This document shows positions 53,369-60,698 of a stretch of 61,198 bases of DNA, one piece after another. The DNA comes from Planosporangium mesophilum. GTDB lineage: Bacteria > Actinomycetota > Actinomycetes > Mycobacteriales > Micromonosporaceae. A model generated the notes under the pieces. It worked only from the letters and a program-made list of their open reading frames with translations, was not told the origin of the DNA and made no database searches. The position numbers were made by a program, and so were the translations under genes. Location of the stretch: contig NZ_BOON01000038.1 in the NCBI RefSeq assembly GCF_016863255.1, positions 1-61,198 on the forward strand, given 5' to 3'. The first letter of the stretch is position 1, and each line of letters opens with the position of its first letter.

Positions 53369-53659
53369 CTAACCGACGTTCCAGTCGAGGACTCCGTTGT
53401 GGACCTTGCCGGCCACCAGGACGACGAGGACGACCAGGTCCGCGATACCGAGACCGATGCCGAGCAGGGCGGCGGCCCGCCCGAGACGTCCCAGCGAGGC
53501 GCCTCTTTCGATGTCACCACGTGCCGCCCGCGCACCCAGGACGATCGCGATCGGTCCGAACACGACGTTGAACAGGAAAAGCCCGACCGAGCCGAAGAGC
53601 AGCGCGGCCGCGGCACGGTCGTCGAGCCGTCGGTACGGGTGGCGCTTGACGACGTTCAC
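53369..53659 (-). CDS. DUF4190-type small membrane protein
   Basis: A 96-residue protein with two hydrophobic segments: AAALLFGSVGLFLFNVVFGPIAIVLGARAA and LGIGLGIADLVVLVVLVAG. The first, with the conserved GPIAIVLG, fits the DUF4190 family, common in actinobacteria and of unknown function. GTG 53659 overlaps the stop of the upstream small gene by 4 bases (GTGA); a longer open frame further upstream is a shadow of that gene. Confidence 0.75.
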   Translation of the reverse strand: MNVVKRHPYRRLDDRAAAALLFGSVGLFLFNVVFGPIAIVLGARAARGDIERGASLGRLGRAAALLGIGLGIADLVVLVVLVAGKVHNGVLDWNVG

Positions 53660-53874
53660 GACCGCTCGGTCCCACCGGCCGAGCCGGCTGTGCTGGCGGT
53701 GCCGGCTGAGCTGGCGGTGCCGGCGGTACTCAACGCCCGCAGTCGCCACATGACGGCGATGATCACGCAACCGACGACGAGAGCTGCCGCGATCAGCGGC
53801 AGCGGGTGGCCGCTCAGCGCGGCGGTACCGACGACCAGGAGAGCTACCAGGAAGGCACCCACGAGGGTGGCCAC
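53656..53874 (-). CDS. Small two-helix membrane protein
   Basis: A 72-residue protein, ATLVGAFLVALLVVG then PLIAAALVVGCVIIAVMW, and a short Ser/Thr/Ala/Gly tail built from an 18-bp-like repeat. GTG 53874 has AAAGGAG 5 bases upstream, strong support. Coupled to the DUF4190 gene. Together they form a small divergent operon facing the FabR-like regulator, which may control them. Function unknown. Confidence 0.7.
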   Translation of the reverse strand: MATLVGAFLVALLVVGTAALSGHPLPLIAAALVVGCVIIAVMWRLRALSTAGTASSAGTASTAGSAGGTERS

Positions 53875-53898
53875 GATGACTCCTTTCGGCGTACAACC

Positions 53899-53954
53899 GT
53901 TTACTGAGTCAAGCCTGGCCTACTTGCTATTCAGCGAACAGGTGTTTACTGAGT
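53899..53954. promoter_or_regulatory. Candidate operator of the FabR-like regulator
   Basis: The 11-mer GTTTACTGAGT occurs at 53899 and 53944, and an inverted repeat CAGCGAAC-AGGT-GTTTACTG spans 53932-53951, ending 6 bases before the regulator ATG. The dyad resembles FabR-type sites with AGCG...A-C-A...TGT. It fits autoregulation plus control of the divergent membrane-protein operon. Inferred from position and shape. Confidence 0.5.
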
Positions 53955-53957
53955 GAC

Positions 53958-54617
53958 ATGACCCATACTCCGCCCAGCACTCTCGGGCCCCGCGCCACGC
54001 AGAAGCTCCAGACGAGACAGGCGCTGCTGCAGGCGGTACTGCGGCTCACCGAGCACCAGAGCCTGGGCGGCCTGAGCCTGCGCGAGGTCAGCCGGGCCGC
54101 GGGGATCGTGCCAGCCGGCTTCTACCGGCACTTCCCCGACATGGAGAGCCTCGGAGTAGCGCTGGTCGAACAGTCGCTGGGCGGCCTGCGGACCGCGCTG
54201 CGAGCAGTACGCGTGGGTCTGACGGAGAGCGACGAGATCGCTCGTCGCTCCGTCGAGGTGCTCGCCCGAGAGGTCCGCGCCCAGCGGGACCAGTTCCGCT
54301 TCATCTCCCGCGAGCGCTACGGAGGCATGCAGCGGGTACGGCAGGCGATCCACGACCAGTTGCGACTGATCAGCGAGGAGTTGGCCACGGACCTGCGGTC
54401 CGGCGACGTCACCGCCTCGTCGGTACTGGCTGACTGGAGCGAAGAGGACGTACGGATCCTCACCGACATGATCGTCAACCACATGACCTCGACCGCCGCG
54501 GCCATCGTGGACGTCCCGCCCGGCCGGCCGGCGGTCGGACACCAGGTCATCGCCACCGCCACCACGCAGCTTCAGCTCATCATCGTCGGCGCCCGGCACT
54601 GGCTCGACCCCGCCTGA
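53958..54617 (+). CDS. TetR family regulator, FabR-like
   Basis: A 219-residue regulator. HTH LSLREVSRAAGIVPAGFYRHFPDMESLGVALVE has the GFYRHF pattern seen in FabR, the repressor of unsaturated fatty-acid genes, and the C-terminal ligand domain has FRFISRERYGGMQRVRQAI, also FabR-like. FabR senses acyl-CoA or acyl-ACP in the best-studied case; whether this one does is inferred. Start 53958 is close to a dyad that could be its own operator. Confidence 0.85.
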   Translation: MTHTPPSTLGPRATQKLQTRQALLQAVLRLTEHQSLGGLSLREVSRAAGIVPAGFYRHFPDMESLGVALVEQSLGGLRTALRAVRVGLTESDEIARRSVEVLAREVRAQRDQFRFISRERYGGMQRVRQAIHDQLRLISEELATDLRSGDVTASSVLADWSEEDVRILTDMIVNHMTSTAAAIVDVPPGRPAVGHQVIATATTQLQLIIVGARHWLDPA

Positions 54618-54711
54618 AAGAGACGCTGTGGACGGCAGCGCCCGGTGGCTTGTAGCACCCGGTGGCTGTAGCGCCCGCTGGATGTGGTCGGCCGGAGCGC
54701 CGCCCTTCACG

Positions 54712-55728
54712 TCAACGCGCCGTCCCCAGATAGGAAGCCGCAGTCTGCCGCAGCCGTGCGTGCACCCCGTCGTACGCCACGGCACCGCCCAGGTAGCGCT
54801 TGTCCAGCCGGGCGACCATCGTGTAGTTCGGGTCGCAGACGTTGCCCACCGGCGCCTCACCGGCCTGGCTCACCAACTGGTAGGCGTCCAGCTGGTCCAG
54901 ACCCACCAGGCCGGCCGTCCACGTGATCAGGTCATGCTGGCTGATCCGGTACGCGTCCTCGAGCGGTCGCGCCGAGCCGGTCGACATCAGCGCGCCGTCG
55001 GTCTCCAGCCGCGGCCACGGCGTGCCGACACCCTTGATGACATCGACGATGACGGTGGTGTTCATCGCGGCCTCGACGGCGGTACCGCACACCTCGCCGT
55101 GCCCCTGCCGGCAGTGTCCGTCGCCGAGGGCGAACAGCGCGCCCGGCACGTTGACCCCGAAGTACGCGGTGACGCCCGCCCGTAGCTCCGGCGTGTCCAT
55201 GTTGCCGCCGTGCGCGTCGGGCGTGATCGTGACGCGGGCCTCGAACGCTCCCGGAGCGACGCCGACCGTACCGTGCATCGGATCCAGCGGCATCTCGACC
55301 GTGTAGTCGCCGCGCCGGGCGTGGTAGCGGACCACACCGGCGTCCTTGTCGACGTCGTACATCCACACCACCTCCTCCAGCGGCGGGTGGAGGGTGGCCG
55401 TGGTGTGCGTACCGGTCAACGCGCCGAAGTGCGGGAACGTGGTGGAGACGGCCCAGTCCCGGGCCGGCTCGATCGAGACGAAGTGTACGGCCAGGGTGTC
55501 CCCGGGCTCGGCGCCCTCGACGTAGAACGGCCCGGTCACCGGGTTGAGGTACGGCATCTCGCAGACCTGTGACGGCAGGTCGCCAACCCCGCGCACCCGG
55601 CCGCCGAAGCAGTCCTCGGTGTACAGCTCGAGCACCGTGCCGGGGCGTACCCGGCGCACCGGCTCCCGGCCGCCGAACGTGTACGACAGCTCGTCCGGTT
55701 CCGGCCGGTAGCTCAGTACGTCAGTCAT
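54712..55728 (-). CDS. Acetamidase/formamidase
   Basis: A 338-residue amidase of the acetamidase/formamidase family, which releases ammonia from short amides. Family segments: GTVLELYTEDCFGG, NPVTGPFYVEGAEPGDTLAV, GTVGVAPGAFEARVTITPDAHGGNMDTPEL, and ALGDGHCRQGHGEV. The ATG at 55728 lies inside the last unit of a 16-bp repeat that carries its ribosome site (GAGGTG). The gene follows the APC permease by 44 bases on the same strand, suggesting uptake then hydrolysis. Confidence 0.92.
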   Translation of the reverse strand: MTDVLSYRPEPDELSYTFGGREPVRRVRPGTVLELYTEDCFGGRVRGVGDLPSQVCEMPYLNPVTGPFYVEGAEPGDTLAVHFVSIEPARDWAVSTTFPHFGALTGTHTTATLHPPLEEVVWMYDVDKDAGVVRYHARRGDYTVEMPLDPMHGTVGVAPGAFEARVTITPDAHGGNMDTPELRAGVTAYFGVNVPGALFALGDGHCRQGHGEVCGTAVEAAMNTTVIVDVIKGVGTPWPRLETDGALMSTGSARPLEDAYRISQHDLITWTAGLVGLDQLDAYQLVSQAGEAPVGNVCDPNYTMVARLDKRYLGGAVAYDGVHARLRQTAASYLGTAR

Positions 55729-55786
55729 TCAGCACCTCAGTCATTCAACACCTCGGTCATTCAGCACCTCGGTCATTCAGCACTCC
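55723..55786 (-). repeat. Four 16-bp repeats of a translation-start module
   Basis: Four near-identical 16-mers (55723, 55739, 55755, 55771); on the coding strand each reads GAGGTGCTGAATGACY or a variant (the first lacks one G), so every copy carries a ribosome-site-like GAGGTG and an ATG. The last is the real formamidase start; the first overlaps the stop of the permease gene. Confidence 0.9.
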
Positions 55787-57215
55787 CTACGGTTGCGGGC
55801 TGCGTCTCATCCGGCCCGGCCTCATCCAGCCCGGCGAGCCTGGGGCGCCGGCCGGTGGCGTACAACGTAATCAGGATGACCGCGCCGATACCGAGCCACA
55901 CGAAGCCGAGCACCTGGGCGGCCACCTTAGCGTTGATCACCACGTACGCGAGAATTCCGAACCCGATCACCGGTACGACGAGGTGGCGCAGCCAGTCCCG
56001 GCTCCTCCGCCGGATGATGTAGTGCACGACGACCGACACGTGCAGGGCCAGGAACGCGGTCATGGCACCGAAGTTGACCAGCGTCGACATCAGCGAGATA
56101 CCGTCGTCGCGGGTCGCCATGTACAGGCCGAGCGCGAGCGACACCGCCGCGACCAGGAAGGTCGCATTTGCCGGTACCTTGTGCCTGGGGTGGATCTTCG
56201 CCAGGAAGCCGGGCATCTGCCGGTCGCGGGCCATCGCGTACAGCAGCCGGGACGTCGCGGCCTGCGCGACCAGGGAGTTGGCGAAGCCCCACGCGATTGC
56301 GGTGGCGAGCGCGGTCAGGCCGGCGAGCCAGGCGCCGCCGGCCGCCCGCGCCGCGTCGTAGAACGCGGTCCCCGCCGGGTCGCCCTCGTTGAGAAGCTTG
56401 GCCGGATCGGGTACGAGCAGCGAGGCCACCCAGGTCTGCACGACGAAGAGCGTGCCGGCGAGCAGCAGCGCCACGACCATGGACCGGCCGATCCGGCGGG
56501 CCTCCACGCGGCTCTCCTCAGCCAGCATGGAGATGCCGTCGAAGCCGAGGAACGACAGCACCGCCACGGAGACGGCGCCGAAGACGAGCGGCCACGAGAA
56601 GGTACCGGAGTTGTACACCGGGGCCAGCGCCGAGCCGGTCCCCTTACCCTGGGCCAACGCCACCACCCCGACCACGAGGAAAATGGCGAGCACGGCCAGC
56701 TCCGCGACAATCATGATGCGGGTGATCCGGGCGGTCATCTCGATGCCGAGGTAGTTGACGACCGTGTTGAGCACGACGAACGCCGCGAGCCACACCGCCA
56801 CCGGGATCGCCGGCACGAGCGAGTGCATCGCCACGCTCGCCACGAGGTACAGCAGACCGGGTACGAGCACGTAGTCGAGCAGGATCACCCAGCCGGCGAG
56901 GAAACCGACCGGCGGTGCGATGCCCCGCCCTGCGTAGCTGTAGACCGACCCGGCCATCGGGAACGCGCGGACCATCTGGGAGTACGACAGCGCACTGAAC
57001 ATCATGGCGACCATGCCGATGATGTACGCGAGGGCGACCATGCCACCGGAGCCGGCGAACACGCTGCCGAAGATGCCGAACGGCGCGATCGGGACCATGA
57101 AGATGAGGCCGTAGATGAGCAGGTCGGCAAAGCTGAGGGAACGGCTGAGCTCCTGACGGTAGCCGAACTGCTGCAACTGCGCAGCGGCCGCCGGTTCGTC
57201 GGGCGGAAGGGCCAC
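55773..57215 (-). CDS. APC superfamily amino-acid/amide permease
   Basis: A 480-residue transporter with about 12 membrane helices. It opens with YRQELSRSLSFADLLIYGLIFMVPIAPFGIFG, the APC consensus, then MFSALSYSQMVRAFPMAGSVYSYAGRGI. The GTG at 57215 has GGAAAGGAAG upstream; the open frame further upstream has no such site and runs through repeats. First gene of the operon with formamidase; the substrate may be an amino acid or a short amide, the latter suggested only by its neighbour. Confidence 0.9.
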   Translation of the reverse strand: MALPPDEPAAAAQLQQFGYRQELSRSLSFADLLIYGLIFMVPIAPFGIFGSVFAGSGGMVALAYIIGMVAMMFSALSYSQMVRAFPMAGSVYSYAGRGIAPPVGFLAGWVILLDYVLVPGLLYLVASVAMHSLVPAIPVAVWLAAFVVLNTVVNYLGIEMTARITRIMIVAELAVLAIFLVVGVVALAQGKGTGSALAPVYNSGTFSWPLVFGAVSVAVLSFLGFDGISMLAEESRVEARRIGRSMVVALLLAGTLFVVQTWVASLLVPDPAKLLNEGDPAGTAFYDAARAAGGAWLAGLTALATAIAWGFANSLVAQAATSRLLYAMARDRQMPGFLAKIHPRHKVPANATFLVAAVSLALGLYMATRDDGISLMSTLVNFGAMTAFLALHVSVVVHYIIRRRSRDWLRHLVVPVIGFGILAYVVINAKVAAQVLGFVWLGIGAVILITLYATGRRPRLAGLDEAGPDETQPATVGSAE

Positions 57216-58092
57216 GGCGCGCTTCCTTTCCGTCAAGGGATCGATCCCGTCGGGGATCGACGGAATGTTGGCCGCACGATAACCAACACGCTTGAACTTG
57301 AAAAGGTTTCGGACGCAACATTTGGGTGGCACGGATGGCACGGGTGGCGCGGGTGGGGCGTCGTGGCTGGTATCGACGCCCGACGATCTGAGCGTGGCGT
57401 TCCGGTTCGGCGTTCCGGTTCGGCGGTCCAGTTCGGCAGTCCCGGTTCGGCGGTCCAGTTCGGCAGTCCGGTTCGGCAGTCCCGGTTCGGCGGTCCAGTT
57501 CGGCGGTCCAGTTCGACGGTCCGGTTCGGACGCGGGACTTGGCTGGTCGCGCCCAGTCCCCCGTCGTGGTGCGCAGGCACGAGTGGCCTGGGCGGCGTCG
57601 CCGGTACGGACCAGATCGTTGTCTCCGGCCTGACGAAGTGGCTTGGACCGCGTCGTGGTGCGGACCGGCTTCTCGGGCCGCGTCGCGATGCGGGCCTGTG
57701 CCGCGGGCCGCATCGCCGCGACTTGGTGGCCTGCGTGCGTCCACGCGGACCGGTGGTCCGGGTCGCGTCGCGTGTGACGTCCTAGGATGCTAGGTGTCTG
57801 GCCTGGGGGAGCGTTCAGGCCGGTCGATTGGCGTTGGCCTCTCTGATCCAGTTCGGTTGTGTGGCCAATGACGCGGTGCGCAGCAGGACGCGGCATCGCC
57901 ACGCCGGTCCCCCGGCATGCAGATCATCGTGCCGATGCGCCGGCTGTCCGTATTGCGCCGGTCCCGGCCACGCAGCACCGCCGCGCCTGTCCCTGGCCAC
58001 ACACCGTTGCCGCGCCGGTGCGGCGTGGGCGCGTGGGCGGCATCGCCCCGTGTCTGCTCTGCTCCTGCGCACGCCCCTCTCCAGTCGGTCGC
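57216..58092. other. Gene-poor region with degenerate repeats
   Basis: About 880 bases with no credible gene. It holds a promoter-sized stretch of lower GC at 57230-57320 (ahead of the permease), a run of GGCACGG/GGCGCGGGTGG units at 57325-57360, the repeat block at 57401-57529, and a GC-rich part to 58092 with the short dyad CCTAG-GATG-CTAGG at 57781. Long open frames here run through repeats and have low-complexity translations, so I do not call them. Confidence 0.6.
57401..57529. repeat. Degenerate 13-14 bp minisatellite
   Basis: About nine alternating units of the type GGTTCGGCGGTCC and AGTTCGGCAGTCC with single changes. Unit length varies, so the frame is not kept, and no gene spans it. 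Confidence 0.85.
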
Positions 58093-58254
58093 CTACTCGC
58101 GTCGGTGGTAGCGGTTGCGCTGGGGCTTCTGTTCCGGGTCGATGTGGGTCGGTGGGGTGAAGTCGGGGTGTCCGTCGGTGGGGTTGATCGTCACCTGCCA
58201 GTCGCTGTGGTGGATCAGTCGGTGGTGGTGGCCGCAGAGCAGGACGGCGTTGAC
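58093..58254 (-). pseudogene. HNH endonuclease (13E12/DUF222 type) 3' fragment
   Basis: The last 53 codons of an HNH nuclease: NAVLLCGHHHRLIHHSDW holds the C-terminal half of the HNH motif, followed by the family tail GHPDFTPPTHIDPEQKPQRN and a TAG. Reading back (rightward) the frame hits a TAA six codons upstream of the Val at 58254, so it has no start of its own. The rest of the gene is missing, replaced by the recombinase gene region. It looks like the left flank of an insertion; the 5' part should lie beyond the right end of the element. Confidence 0.85.
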
Positions 58255-58265
58255 CAATAATCGTT
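58245..58265. other. Predicted left attachment junction (attL)
   Basis: Similarity to the HNH nuclease ends near 58254 (sequence GCGTTGACCAATAATCG), and the recombinase gene begins 24 bases on. Serine integrases recombine at a short core, so the crossover is expected within about these bases. The core cannot be fixed without the right end. Confidence 0.5.
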
Positions 58266-58278
58266 AAGCTGCCCCCTT

Positions 58279-59679
58279 GTGAATGAAGTGCGCGCGGCGG
58301 CGATATACGCCCGGATCAGCAGCGATGTCGAGGGCTCCGGACTCGGAGTCGAGCGGCAGTTGGAGGACTGCCGCAAGCTGGCCAAGTCACGTGGTTGGAC
58401 GGTTGCCGAGGAGTACCGCGACGACGGCATCTCGGCCTACTCCGGCACGCGCAGACCGGCGTACCAGCGGATGCTTGCGGACCTGGCCGATGGGCAGCGC
58501 GACGCGGTGATCGTCTACCACCCCGACCGGCTCACGCGACGCCCGAGCGAGCTAGAGGACTTCCTCAAGGTGATCGATAAGGCCGGTGTGCGCCAGGTGC
58601 ACTTCGTCGCCATGCCGACCGACGTGATGACCGGCGACGGGCTGTTGCTGCTCCGAATCACCGCCGCCGTCGCAGCCCACGAGTCAGACACGAAAAGCCG
58701 GAGGGTTCGCCGCAAGGTTGAACAGAACGCCAAACTGGGCAAGCCCCACGGTGGGCGACGGGCGTTCGGCTACGCCAAGGACGGCCTGGCCGTCAATGAG
58801 GACGAGGCGGCGGTCATTCGCCAGCTTGCCACTCGCTTCCTGGCAGGCGAGTCGCTGCGATCGCTCGCTGTCTGGCTCGAGGACCAGGGCGTGAAGACCG
58901 TCGTCGGCAACCAATGGCGAACCCCGACGCTGCGCGGGATGTTGGCGTCACCGCGCATCGCCGGTTTGCGTCAGCACCAGGGAAACGTGCTCGGTAAGGC
59001 ACAGTGGTCGGCCATCATCACCGAGGACGAGCACCGCCGCATCGTGGCGCTGATGCAGCAGAAGGCCCGATCCGGCAAGCGCGCCCCGCGCAGCTACCTG
59101 CTGTCGGGGCTGCTGCGCTGCGGCAAGTGCAACGCAACCCTGTACTCCGCCCGCCGCGCAGGCACCGTCCGCCGCTACGTCTGTCAGAGTGGACCCGACC
59201 ACGGCGGCTGCGGTGGGATCTACATAACGGCCGAGCCAGTGGAACTGCTCATCCGCGACGCGGTGCTGATCCGCCTCGAAAGAGGCAAGGTAGCCGATGC
59301 GATGGCAGGCTGGGCAGCCCGCGACGAGCAGATCGCCGCTGTCGCTGAACAGCTTGCCGACGACCAGGCGCAGCTTGAGGAACTAGTTGCAGCCTATGCC
59401 GCCAAGCAGATCCCGATGCGCGAGTGGCTGCTCGCACGCGCCCCCATCGAGCAGCGGATCAAGGCTGCTGAACAGCGCATGATGTCGCTGTCTGGCAACG
59501 AAGCGCTACGGGGCCTGCCCAGCAACGGCGCGGCGCTACGCGGATCGTGGGACGGGCTCAACCTCGACCGGCAGGCCGCCATCGTGCGCGCCGTTCTTGA
59601 CCACGCCGTGATCGCGCCCGGTGTCCTCGGCGCCCGCGCCGTCGACCCGAACCGGGTGGAGCCGGTGTGGCGGCTGTAG
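58279..59679 (+). CDS. Large serine recombinase (integrase)
   Basis: A 466-residue site-specific recombinase of the phiC31/TP901 class. Resolvase catalytic domain (about 6-150) with IYARISSD, nucleophile Ser14, and YHPDRLTRRPSELEDF; recombinase domain with GKPHGGRRAFGYAKDG; a zinc ribbon with Cys281, Cys284, Cys302 and Cys311; then a coiled coil (about 340-400) and tail. Such enzymes join attP to attB without replication. GTG 58279 directly follows the predicted att site. GTAC count and codon habits differ from host genes, as expected of transferred DNA. Confidence 0.95.
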   Translation: MNEVRAAAIYARISSDVEGSGLGVERQLEDCRKLAKSRGWTVAEEYRDDGISAYSGTRRPAYQRMLADLADGQRDAVIVYHPDRLTRRPSELEDFLKVIDKAGVRQVHFVAMPTDVMTGDGLLLLRITAAVAAHESDTKSRRVRRKVEQNAKLGKPHGGRRAFGYAKDGLAVNEDEAAVIRQLATRFLAGESLRSLAVWLEDQGVKTVVGNQWRTPTLRGMLASPRIAGLRQHQGNVLGKAQWSAIITEDEHRRIVALMQQKARSGKRAPRSYLLSGLLRCGKCNATLYSARRAGTVRRYVCQSGPDHGGCGGIYITAEPVELLIRDAVLIRLERGKVADAMAGWAARDEQIAAVAEQLADDQAQLEELVAAYAAKQIPMREWLLARAPIEQRIKAAEQRMMSLSGNEALRGLPSNGAALRGSWDGLNLDRQAAIVRAVLDHAVIAPGVLGARAVDPNRVEPVWRL

Positions 59680-59883
59680 GGCGTCACGGCGACGCGCGGC
59701 CCGGGGCGGCGCTGCCGCGCTGCCGTCGGGCCGCGCCTGCGCCGCCCCGCCCAGCAGAGCGCAGACCCGGCCGACCACGAGCGGATCGGTGATCGCGACC
59801 TGGACGCCTTGCTTGCGGCAGGACGCTTCCAGCCACGCAGCCACCACTTCTTCGGGAAACCCTTGCGTGCCAGGCATGTTCAC
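59536..59883 (-). CDS. Small conserved-looking protein downstream of rep, uncertain 3' end
   Basis: The N-terminal 50 residues, with MPGTQGFPEEVVAAWLEASC and VAITDPLVVGRVCALLGG, look like small proteins often found near actinobacterial integrases; I cannot name a function. GTG 59883 overlaps the rep stop by 4 bases (GTGA), strong support for the start. But the frame then runs 144 bases antisense into the recombinase gene with low-complexity, Arg/Pro-rich sequence. Either the overlap is real or a frameshift near 59700-59760 has removed a proper stop (one frame over, a stop lies at 59684). Confidence 0.5.
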   Translation of the reverse strand: MNMPGTQGFPEEVVAAWLEASCRKQGVQVAITDPLVVGRVCALLGGAAQARPDGSAAAPPRAARRRDALQPPHRLHPVRVDGAGAEDTGRDHGVVKNGAHDGGLPVEVEPVPRSA

Positions 59884-60698
59884 GCCCACTGCGCCCAGAT
59901 CGCTGGCGCACCACGCCAGTCGGATAGGTCAGCAGACGACCAGCGCAGCACCGGCGCAGCGCCGAACCCGGCCGATGCCTGCCCGAGGACATGATCAGCC
60001 GAGTGACCGGTCAGCCGTACCGCCTTCGGCTGAAACCCCTGCGCCACCTCGTATCGGTGCAGCCCGGCCGGACGGTCAGCGTCGGCGAATGACTTGGTGA
60101 CGTACTTGGACAGGTAGCGCGCTGCGAGGCGCGCCTGATCCAATGTCCCGCTGCCGACCGGCAGATCGTTGAGTTGCTTGATGCTGACGAAACCGCGGCC
60201 CCACGCCCGCTTGATGACCGACTGCTTGATGAACCGCCCGACCGCGAAGTGCACATGCAAGCCGTGGCCGCCCGGATGCCACTCCGGCACCCACACATAC
60301 GGAAACGCGCCACCGCCCAGGTGAGCGCGCAGCACCGGGAAGAACACCCCGAGGTCGGCGCGCACCTGGCGGGGATCGTGACAGCCTGCACCGCGATAGG
60401 TCAGGGTTCCCAGCCGGTTGAGCCGATTCGTCGCACAGTAGCGGCGCAGTTTTGCGCGCGCCCGCCGTGCCGCCTCATCCCGAGCGCGTTCGGCGTCGGC
60501 CGCCTGGCCGCGAACCCCCTGCCCACCACGTCGCGGCGTTGACGGCACGAAGCAGCCGCCCGCCTCCCGCGCCTGCGGATATACCGACAGCACCCACGAC
60601 GCGCTCTCCGGACGCGCCAACCGCGCGACCACCGGACTAACAGACCCACCCACGAAGAACCCCAAGCCGAGTGACCTTGCCCCGGTTGGGCGGTTCAT
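59880..60698 (-). CDS. Replication initiator (rolling-circle, RepSA-like)
   Basis: A 272-residue Rep-like protein. The core has the HUH metal motif HPGGHGLHVHFAVGRF and, about 50 residues on, ARYLSKYVTKSF with a Tyr placed as the nicking residue; the upstream TNRLNRLGTLTYRGAG fits the first conserved Rep motif. This pattern is that of rolling-circle initiators of actinobacterial plasmids and integrative elements. The ATG at 60698 has no clear ribosome site; a GTG 15-20 codons in is possible. With the adjacent recombinase it suggests an element that can excise and replicate. Confidence 0.8.
   Translation of the reverse strand: MNRPTGARSLGLGFFVGGSVSPVVARLARPESASWVLSVYPQAREAGGCFVPSTPRRGGQGVRGQAADAERARDEAARRARAKLRRYCATNRLNRLGTLTYRGAGCHDPRQVRADLGVFFPVLRAHLGGGAFPYVWVPEWHPGGHGLHVHFAVGRFIKQSVIKRAWGRGFVSIKQLNDLPVGSGTLDQARLAARYLSKYVTKSFADADRPAGLHRYEVAQGFQPKAVRLTGHSADHVLGQASAGFGAAPVLRWSSADLSDWRGAPAIWAQWA

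Noticed and set aside
57401-57529. CRISPR array
   Set aside because: Units of 13-14 bp follow each other without unique spacers. The same reasoning excludes 23572, 50211 and 55723.
55569-57785. A 738-codon + strand frame over the permease and the repeats
   Set aside because: It is antisense to the APC permease, with His/Arg/Asp-rich low-complexity sequence and no domain.
57216-57902. N-terminal extension of the APC permease to 57902
   Set aside because: It would translate the minisatellite into NWTAEL/RRTG repeats and lacks a ribosome site; GTG 57215 has GGAAAGGAAG.
58200-58280. tRNA gene as integration target
   Set aside because: No cloverleaf or TTC-loop sequence is present; the flank codes for the HNH tail instead.
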